From the NCBI RefSeq assembly GCF_003205615.1, contig NZ_PYBV01000028.1, forward strand, positions 124,001 through 188,000: DNA of 64,000 bases, read 5' to 3'. This DNA comes from Micromonospora arborensis (GTDB lineage: Bacteria > Actinomycetota > Actinomycetes > Mycobacteriales > Micromonosporaceae). The notes beneath the pieces were generated by a model. It was given only the letters and a program-made list of their open reading frames with translations, had not been told where the DNA came from and searched no databases. Each line of letters opens with the position of its first letter. Positions within the stretch are counted from its first letter, which is position 1. Positions 58,661 to 64,000 of this stretch are shown here, in pieces. The position numbers and the translations under genes were made by a program.

Positions 58661-60313
58661 ATGTGGCGGGACCATCTCACCGAGATCATCGTCTTCACGT
58701 TCCTGTTCCTGCTGGTGAGCGTGATGGGCTTCGTGGCCGCCCGGTGGCGGGCACCGAAGGACATGGCGCACCTGGACGAGTGGGGGCTGGGCGGGCGCAG
58801 CTTCGGCGGCTGGATCACCTGGTTCCTGGTCGGCGGTGACCTCTACACCGCGTACACCTTCGTGGCGGTGCCGGCGCTGGTGTTCGGCGCGGGAGCGATG
58901 GGCTTCTTCGCGGTGCCGTACACCATCGTGATCTACCCGTTGGTGTTCCTGGTGCTCTGCCGGCTCTGGTCGGTCTCGCACCGGCACGGCTTCGTCACCC
59001 CGGCGGACTTCGTCCGCAGCCGATTCGACTCGCCGGTGCTGGCGCTGCTCGTCGCGATCACTGGGATCGTCGCCACCATGCCGTACATCGCGTTGCAGCT
59101 CGTCGGAATCGAGGCGGTGCTCAAGACGATGGGCGTCACCGGCGAGAGCGCGCTGGCCCGGCACCTGCCGATCATCATCGCGTTCGCGATCCTGGCCGCC
59201 TACACGTACCAGTCGGGGCTGCGCGCGCCCGCGCTGATCGCGTTCGTCAAGGACGCCCTGATCTACGTGGTGATCCTGGTCGCGGTGATCTGGCTACCGC
59301 AGAAGCTGGGCGGCTGGGGCAGCATCTTCGACGCCGCCGAGGCGAAGTTCCAGGCCACGGCGCAGAACCCGAACGACGGCATCCTGCTCAACGGCAACAA
59401 CCAGCTTCAGTACGTCACGTTGGCGCTCGGTTCGGCGTTGGCGCTCTTCCTCTACCCGCACAGCATCACCGGCGTGCTGGCCAGCCGGAACCGTGACGTG
59501 ATCAAGCGGAACATGTCGGCGCTGCCGGCGTACAGCCTGATCCTCGGTTTGATCGCGCTGCTCGGCTACATGGCCATCGCGTCCGGGGTGAAGCCGCTGC
59601 CGGGGTCGAAACCCGGCACCGCGGACGCGAACACGGTCGTGCCGGTGCTGTTCGACCAGCAGTTCCCAGACTGGTTCGCCGGTGTGGCGTACGCGGCGAT
59701 CGGCATCGGCGCGCTGGTGCCGGCGGCGATCATGTCGATCGCGGCGGCGAACCTGTTCACCCGCAACATCTACAAGGAGTACCTGAAGCGGGACGCCTCC
59801 CCGGCCCAGGAGGCGAACGTCTCGAAGATCACCTCGCTGGTGGTGAAGGTCGGCGCGGTGGCCTGCATCGTCTTCCTCGACCCGCAGTTCTCCATCGACC
59901 TTCAGCTGATCGGCGGCGTGATCATCCTGCAGACGCTGCCGGCGGTGGCCCTGGGCCTCTACACCCGCTGGTTCCACCGCACCGGGCTGATCGTCGGCTG
60001 GGCGGTGGGCATGGGGCTGGGCATGTGGATGCTCTACCAGGTGGCCAGCCCGACCCGGAAGCACTTCGGCGGCTCGGCGTTCCCGCTGTCGGAGTTCGGC
60101 TTCGACACCACCCGGACGATCTACGTCGGCATCGTGGCGGTGGCCGTCAACCTGGCCGTGGCGGCGCTGGTGACGCTGGCGCTGCGGGCCGCCAAGGTGG
60201 CGGAGGGAGCCGACGGCACCACGCCGGACGACTACTTCGCCGACGAGGGCGACCCCCGGGTCACCCCCGGCGCCGAACGCGACGCCGACTCGGCCCGCGA
60301 ACCGGTCGCCTGA
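58661..60313 (+). CDS. Sodium:solute symporter (SSS family, monocarboxylate-type)
   Basis: A 550-residue membrane protein with about 13 helices of the LeuT-like SSS fold. Recognisable pieces: EWGLGGRSFGGWITWFLVGG at the first core helix, ATMPYIALQLVGIEAVL, LFLYPHSITGVLASRNRD and GIGALVPAAIMSIAAANLFT. These match MctP-like carriers for pyruvate, lactate or alanine. The C-terminal ~45 residues are acidic and cytosolic. The ATG at 58661 is chosen because AAGGAGGT lies about 7 nt upstream; a GTG immediately before it is too close. It works with the DUF3311 partner. Confidence 0.93.
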   Translation: MWRDHLTEIIVFTFLFLLVSVMGFVAARWRAPKDMAHLDEWGLGGRSFGGWITWFLVGGDLYTAYTFVAVPALVFGAGAMGFFAVPYTIVIYPLVFLVLCRLWSVSHRHGFVTPADFVRSRFDSPVLALLVAITGIVATMPYIALQLVGIEAVLKTMGVTGESALARHLPIIIAFAILAAYTYQSGLRAPALIAFVKDALIYVVILVAVIWLPQKLGGWGSIFDAAEAKFQATAQNPNDGILLNGNNQLQYVTLALGSALALFLYPHSITGVLASRNRDVIKRNMSALPAYSLILGLIALLGYMAIASGVKPLPGSKPGTADANTVVPVLFDQQFPDWFAGVAYAAIGIGALVPAAIMSIAAANLFTRNIYKEYLKRDASPAQEANVSKITSLVVKVGAVACIVFLDPQFSIDLQLIGGVIILQTLPAVALGLYTRWFHRTGLIVGWAVGMGLGMWMLYQVASPTRKHFGGSAFPLSEFGFDTTRTIYVGIVAVAVNLAVAALVTLALRAAKVAEGADGTTPDDYFADEGDPRVTPGAERDADSAREPVA

Positions 60314-60372
60314 CCTCAGGTCCGCCCGGGCGCCGACGTGGGTCGGTGCCCGGGCGTACCTGTTCCGGTCCC

Positions 60373-60480
60373 GCGTCTCCCGCGTCTCCCGCGTCTCCCG
60401 CGTCTCCCGCGTCTCCCGCGTCTCCCGCGTCTCCCGCGTCTCCCGCGTCTCCCGCGTCTCCCGCGTCTCCCGCGTCTCCC
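60373..60480. repeat. Twelve perfect copies of a 9-bp tandem repeat
   Basis: GCGTCTCCC is repeated 12 times without change (60373-60480), with partial units at both ends. It is intergenic, 60 nt after the symporter stop and abutting the palindromic element at 60482-60558. All three frames on both strands are open across it, which creates spurious ORFs (RET or PRL repeats), but no ribosome site or gene context supports translation. Confidence 0.97.
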
Positions 60481-60481
60481 G

Positions 60482-60558
60482 CGTCGATCTTGCAGTTGTG
60501 GTGCCCGGCTTGTGCTGATTGGCACCGATTGGTCGGTACCGAAACTGCAAGATCGACG
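60482..60558. repeat. Intergenic palindromic element (16-bp arms)
   Basis: Arms CGTCGATCTTGCAGTT (60482-60497) and its exact complement (60543-60558) enclose 45 nt. The core GATCTTGCA and the layout match the element at 37918-37990. It directly follows the 9-bp array and precedes the 3' end of the marR gene, so it may also terminate transcription from both sides. Confidence 0.88.
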
Positions 60559-60593
60559 AAGCTGTGCGGGGGTGGGGGTGGGTGGGGGTGGGG

Positions 60594-61052
60594 TTAGCGG
60601 GGGCGGTTGCGGTTTATCAGGGCCTGGTTGAGGCGGCCCAGGAGGGCCGCCAGCGTGGAGCGGTCCTCGGGGCTCCAGTCGGCCAGCATGTCGCCGTAGA
60701 GCCGGGTGCGGGCGGCCTGCACGGCGGCCATCCGCTGCAGGCCGGCCGGGGTGGGGGAGATGACCGTGCCCCGTCCGTCGGACGGATCCGGGGTGCGGGT
60801 GATCAGGCCGTCCCGCTGTAGCGCGGACACCTGCCGGGTCACGGTCGAGCCGTCCAGGTTGAGTCGGGCGGCGAGCGCGGAGACGTTCTGCGGGCCGGCG
60901 TCGGCCAGGTGGCGCAGGATGACGTACGCCGCCCGGTCGAGCACCCGGTGCTCGGCGGTGCCGGTGGCCCGCCGGGTCGCCTCGCCGAATCGCATCAGCA
61001 GGGCAACCTCGGTTTCGATCCGGCCGAGGGTGCTCTCGTGGTCGTCGCTCAT
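60594..61052 (-). CDS. MarR-family repressor
   Basis: A 152-residue winged-helix regulator: recognition region NVSALAARLNLDGSTVTRQV (about 56-75), wing TRTPDPSDGRGTVISPT, dimerisation helices at both ends. It is divergent from an MFS efflux gene, with 54 nt between the starts. That gap carries two matching 13-bp palindromes overlapping both promoters, so it very likely represses itself and the transporter and is released by the transported compound. The ATG start is at 61052. Confidence 0.93.
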   Translation of the reverse strand: MSDDHESTLGRIETEVALLMRFGEATRRATGTAEHRVLDRAAYVILRHLADAGPQNVSALAARLNLDGSTVTRQVSALQRDGLITRTPDPSDGRGTVISPTPAGLQRMAAVQAARTRLYGDMLADWSPEDRSTLAALLGRLNQALINRNRPR

Positions 61053-61054
61053 AG

Positions 61055-61089
61055 CTGTATGATACAGGATAAGTACCTGCATAATACAG
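61055..61089. promoter_or_regulatory. Double MarR operator
   Basis: Two palindromic boxes: CTGTATGATACAG (61055-61067, perfect about a central G) and CTGCATAATACAG (61077-61089, one arm mismatch). Their centres are 22 bp apart, two helical turns, placing bound dimers on the same face. They fill the gap between marR (start 61052) and the MFS gene (start 61107). Confidence 0.75.
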
Positions 61090-61106
61090 CTAATTGAGGA
61101 GTCGGA

Positions 61107-62330
61107 GTGGATCGGCGTTCCGAACCGAACCGCAGTGCCATCTACGCCACCACACTGGTGGCCTTCCTCGCCATCGCCGGCATCGCCGTGGTCGACCCCA
61201 TCCTGCCGGCCATCGGCGACGCGATCGGAGTCACCGCCTGGCAGGTCGAGTTGCTGTTCACCGCGTACATCGCGGTCATGGCCCTCGGCATGATCCCGGC
61301 GACGCTGGCCAGCGGCCGGTTCGGCTTCAAGCCGGTGCTCATCACCGGCGTCTCCGTGGTCGGCCTCGCCGCGATCCTCGCCTCGTTCAGCGACAACATC
61401 GTGCAGCTCTCCGTGCTGCGCGGCGTCTGGGGGCTGGGCAACGCGATGTTCTTCGCCACCGCCATGGTGGTGCTGGTCAACCTGGCCATCGACCGGGAAT
61501 GGGTGGTCGGCCTCTTCGAGACCGCCCTCGGCCTCGGCTTCGCCGTCGGCCCGCTGATCGGCGGCCTGCTCGGCCAGATCACCTGGCGGCTGCCGTTCTT
61601 CGTCTGCGGCGTCTTCATGCTCTTCGCCCTCGGCGTGGCCGCCCTCAAGCTCCGCGAACCCACCAACCGGCAGGCACCGGTACGCGTCGGCCAGATCTTC
61701 GCCACCTACCGTCGGCCGGCGTTCATCGCCCTCTGCGTGGTCACCGGCACGTACAACTTCGTGTTCTTCGTGGTGCTCGGCTACACGCCGCTCTTCCTGG
61801 GGCTGGACATCGTCCCGCTGGGGCTGGCGTTCACCGGCTGGGGTCTCGGCCTGGCCACCGGCATCCTGGTGATCGGCCACCGGCTGGCCCACCGGATCGG
61901 CGCCGTGCAGACCGTCGGCGTCGCCATCGCCGGGCTGCTGGTCTGCATGGTGCTCTTCGCCACCTCGACCAGCACCGCCGAGTCGCTCGTGGTGCTGGTG
62001 CTCTCCGGACTCTGCATGGGGCTGGCCAACGCCAACCTCACCGACCTGGCGCTCGGTCTCGGCTCCAGCGACCGTCGGGTCGCCACCGGCGCGTTCAACC
62101 TGGTCCGCTGGGGTGCCGCCGCGCCGGCGCCGATCATCTCCGGCAAGCTCGCCGAGCACTCACTGGCGCTGCCGTTCTGGGTCGGCTTCGGGGTGCTCGC
62201 CGTCGGCGTGCTGGTCTACCTGGCCTTCGCCCATCTGATGGCCGCCGGCTACGGCGAGCGGGTGCTCTGGTCCCGCTGGAACCGCGCCGCCGCCGACACC
62301 AAACACGAGCCGGCCGGCGAAACGTACTAA
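61107..62330 (+). CDS. MFS efflux transporter
   Basis: 407 residues, 12 membrane helices. N-terminal half typical of drug:proton antiporters: AVVDPILPAIGDAIGVTAWQ, FTAYIAVMALGMIPATLASG, then GRFGFKPVLI at loop 2-3, and the GLGFAVGPLIGGLLGQ motif C that marks antiporters. The GTG at 61107 follows GAGGAG by about 6 nt. Control by the divergent MarR protein suggests export of a toxic or self-made small molecule. Confidence 0.92.
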   Translation: MDRRSEPNRSAIYATTLVAFLAIAGIAVVDPILPAIGDAIGVTAWQVELLFTAYIAVMALGMIPATLASGRFGFKPVLITGVSVVGLAAILASFSDNIVQLSVLRGVWGLGNAMFFATAMVVLVNLAIDREWVVGLFETALGLGFAVGPLIGGLLGQITWRLPFFVCGVFMLFALGVAALKLREPTNRQAPVRVGQIFATYRRPAFIALCVVTGTYNFVFFVVLGYTPLFLGLDIVPLGLAFTGWGLGLATGILVIGHRLAHRIGAVQTVGVAIAGLLVCMVLFATSTSTAESLVVLVLSGLCMGLANANLTDLALGLGSSDRRVATGAFNLVRWGAAAPAPIISGKLAEHSLALPFWVGFGVLAVGVLVYLAFAHLMAAGYGERVLWSRWNRAAADTKHEPAGETY

Positions 62331-62422
62331 CCGCGCCCCCGGGGTCGCGCCACGCCGCGCCACACCACGCCGCGCCACACCGCGCCGCGGTGCGGCGTAT
62401 CGGGGTGCGGGTAGAGGCGGCG

Positions 62423-63184
62423 TCAGCTCAGGGCACGCCAGAGCAGGTAGAGGCCGATCACCGTGCCGAACACCACGATCACCGTCTTGAGCACCACCGA
62501 CGGCAGCCGGCGAACCAGCCGGGCGCCCACGTACCCGCCGATCAGGGTGGCCGGCGCGACCACCGCGACGGCCGCCCAGTTCACCGGGCCGAACAGGGCG
62601 AACACCACAAGCGTCGTCAACCCCACCACCGCGGAGAGCAGATTCTTGATCGCGCTCACCCGCGCCAGGGTCGCGTCCAGCACCAGGGCCAACCCGGCGA
62701 CCAGCATCACCCCGAGCGCCGCACCGAAGTACCCGCCGTACACCGCACCGAGCGCGACCATCGTCTGCACCGCGACCGTCCGCTGACGCGGCGACAGGTC
62801 CCGAGGGTGACCGACAAGCCGGCGCAGCGGGTCCTGGAAGGCCAGGACCGCGGTCGCCCCCAGCACCAGAAACGGCACGACCAACTCGAACGCGCGGGCC
62901 GGGGTGGCAAGCAGCAGCAGCGCACCGAGAATCGTGCCGACAATGGTGGTGGGCACCAGCGTGGCCAGCGCCCGGGGGCGCGGCAGGTCCGCCCGGCTAC
63001 CGGCCACGGCCGCCAGATACCCGGGGAACACCGCGATGGAGTTGCTGACGTTCGCCGGAACCGGGGGCAACCCGACCGCGATCATCGCCGGAAAGGTGAT
63101 CAACGAACCACCACCGGCCACCGCGTTGACCGTGCCAGCGGCGAGACCGGCGGCGAGCAGCAGCGCGGTGTGGGAGAGATCCAT
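62423..63184 (-). CDS. Sulfite exporter TauE/SafE family permease
   Basis: A 253-residue membrane protein with about eight helices in two similar halves. TauE/SafE marks: AAGLAAGTVNAVAGGGSLITF and VPANVSNSIAVFPGYLAAV near the N-terminus, repeated later as LGAVYGGYFGAALGVMLVAG and SAIKNLLSAVVGLTTLVVFA. The family moves sulfite, sulfoacetate, thiosulfate or similar anions; the substrate is not determinable. It converges on the MFS gene; the 92-nt gap contains short GCGCCACACC-type repeats that could form a weak terminator. Confidence 0.9.
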   Translation of the reverse strand: MDLSHTALLLAAGLAAGTVNAVAGGGSLITFPAMIAVGLPPVPANVSNSIAVFPGYLAAVAGSRADLPRPRALATLVPTTIVGTILGALLLLATPARAFELVVPFLVLGATAVLAFQDPLRRLVGHPRDLSPRQRTVAVQTMVALGAVYGGYFGAALGVMLVAGLALVLDATLARVSAIKNLLSAVVGLTTLVVFALFGPVNWAAVAVVAPATLIGGYVGARLVRRLPSVVLKTVIVVFGTVIGLYLLWRALS

Positions 63185-63304
63185 AGCCCCACGAGGCTAG
63201 CCGTCGCCTTTGCGGGACGGATCTGCGGGACTGCCCTTGAGCTGCGCGATCTTGCCCAGGCGGGGCGGGAGTGTTGGCGGAGCGTCCGTCGTTAGGATGG
63301 GAGC

Positions 63305-63732
<428 letters not shown>

Positions 63733-63735
63733 CCA

Positions 63736-63769
63736 CCAGCTCAGAGCCTCGATCAAGGCTCTGAGCTGG
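63736..63769 (+). terminator. Terminator of rnpB (14-bp perfect stem)
   Basis: Arms 63736-63749 (CCAGCTCAGAGCCT) and 63756-63769 pair perfectly around a 6-nt loop, starting 4 nt after the end of RNase P RNA. Confidence 0.9.
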
Positions 63770-63876
63770 CGCGCATTGCGGCTACGTGAGTGCACCCAGG
63801 CTGGCGCAGTGGACGCGGCCAGCGATGGTTCGGGCGCGCGGGTCCGAACCTCCGCGAGCTACGCGACGATGACCCG

Positions 63877-64000
63877 GTGGACGAACAGCCCGTCTTTACC
63901 GACCCGTGGTGGGACCTACGCCGAGGTGGCCCAACCGAACAACGACAGCGTGAAGCACTGCACGCCGAACTTCTGACCGAGGCGGCCGCCGGGCACCCTC
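63877..64000 (+). CDS. Hypothetical protein, N-terminal part (3' end outside window)
   Basis: From the GTG at 63877 the frame stays open to the window edge and reads like a real protein start (VDEQPVFTDPWWDLRRGGP, then a helix QREALHAELLTEAAAG). GACGAT lies 6 nt upstream and could be the -10 of a leaderless message. The same frame is open back to a GTG at 63790 just after a stop, so a longer start is possible. No family can be assigned from about 41 residues. Confidence 0.55.
   Translation, partial: MDEQPVFTDPWWDLRRGGPTEQRQREALHAELLTEAAAGHP

Noticed and set aside
60338..60631. ORFs with PRL or RET repeats
   Set aside because: They exist only because a 9-bp array has no stop in any frame; no ribosome site or conserved sequence outside the array.

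Overview
This window comes from a high-GC Gram-positive actinobacterium. Very high third-position GC, frequent GTG starts, several probable leaderless starts and overall gene content suggest a Micromonosporaceae member such as Micromonospora; the genus is an inference. The core is a housekeeping region whose order recalls the Mycobacterium tuberculosis Rv2228c-Rv2245 neighbourhood: fabD-fabH-acpP-fabF with a PucR-type regulator, aceE, a DUF3052 protein, an AhpE-like peroxiredoxin, and a Nif3 / zinc-ribbon / RNase H-phosphatase trio. Accessory genes are interspersed.

Layout. 1-9.8 kb: end of a GH3 hydrolase, a two-Rossmann RCK/TrkA-N membrane protein, the type II fatty-acid operon and its PucR regulator (all minus strand), a NarL-type two-component system and an orotate phosphoribosyltransferase fragment. 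10-16.7 kb: a secreted anchored protein, a CopC-domain protein, a palindromic intergenic element, gltX, an MFS transporter coupled to a GH1 beta-glucosidase, and a START-like protein. 16.8-25 kb: aceE, YjbQ, MarR, a fused E1alpha-E1beta dehydrogenase carrying a repeat-rich insert, DUF3052, AhpE and tRNA-Val. 25-30.2 kb: TetR with a SnoaL-like/copper-chaperone pair, then a sugar ABC importer whose two permeases are one polypeptide, preceded by a clear promoter and palindromic operator. 30.3-37.9 kb: an overlapping ABC exporter/two-component operon, an ECF sigma/WD40-like membrane pair, a gutted SDR pseudogene, a CsaB-type pyruvyl transferase and a DinB-like protein. 38-42.8 kb: an SNF2 helicase with an eleven-unit 24-bp repeat, coupled to a SWIM zinc-finger protein. 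43.1-49.5 kb: a five-gene extracytoplasmic redox operon (DUF1800, DUF1501, haem/flavin transmembrane reductase, FMN-binding protein, ApbE). 49.8-55.4 kb: a primase/polymerase-like domain protein, an XRE regulator with flavoprotein, and the Nif3 trio. 55.6-64 kb: a secreted M14 peptidase, a DUF3311/sodium symporter pair, a 9-bp tandem array beside a palindrome, MarR and MFS genes sharing a two-box operator, a TauE-type permease, RNase P RNA, and the start of another gene.

The most notable system is the 43-49.5 kb redox operon. The membrane reductase can plausibly pass electrons to the FMN-binding protein, which ApbE would flavinylate at Thr180, placing a redox chain beside two exported proteins of unknown role. 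Also notable are palindromes with GATCTTGCA-type arms, minisatellites inside conserved enzymes, and decayed genes.
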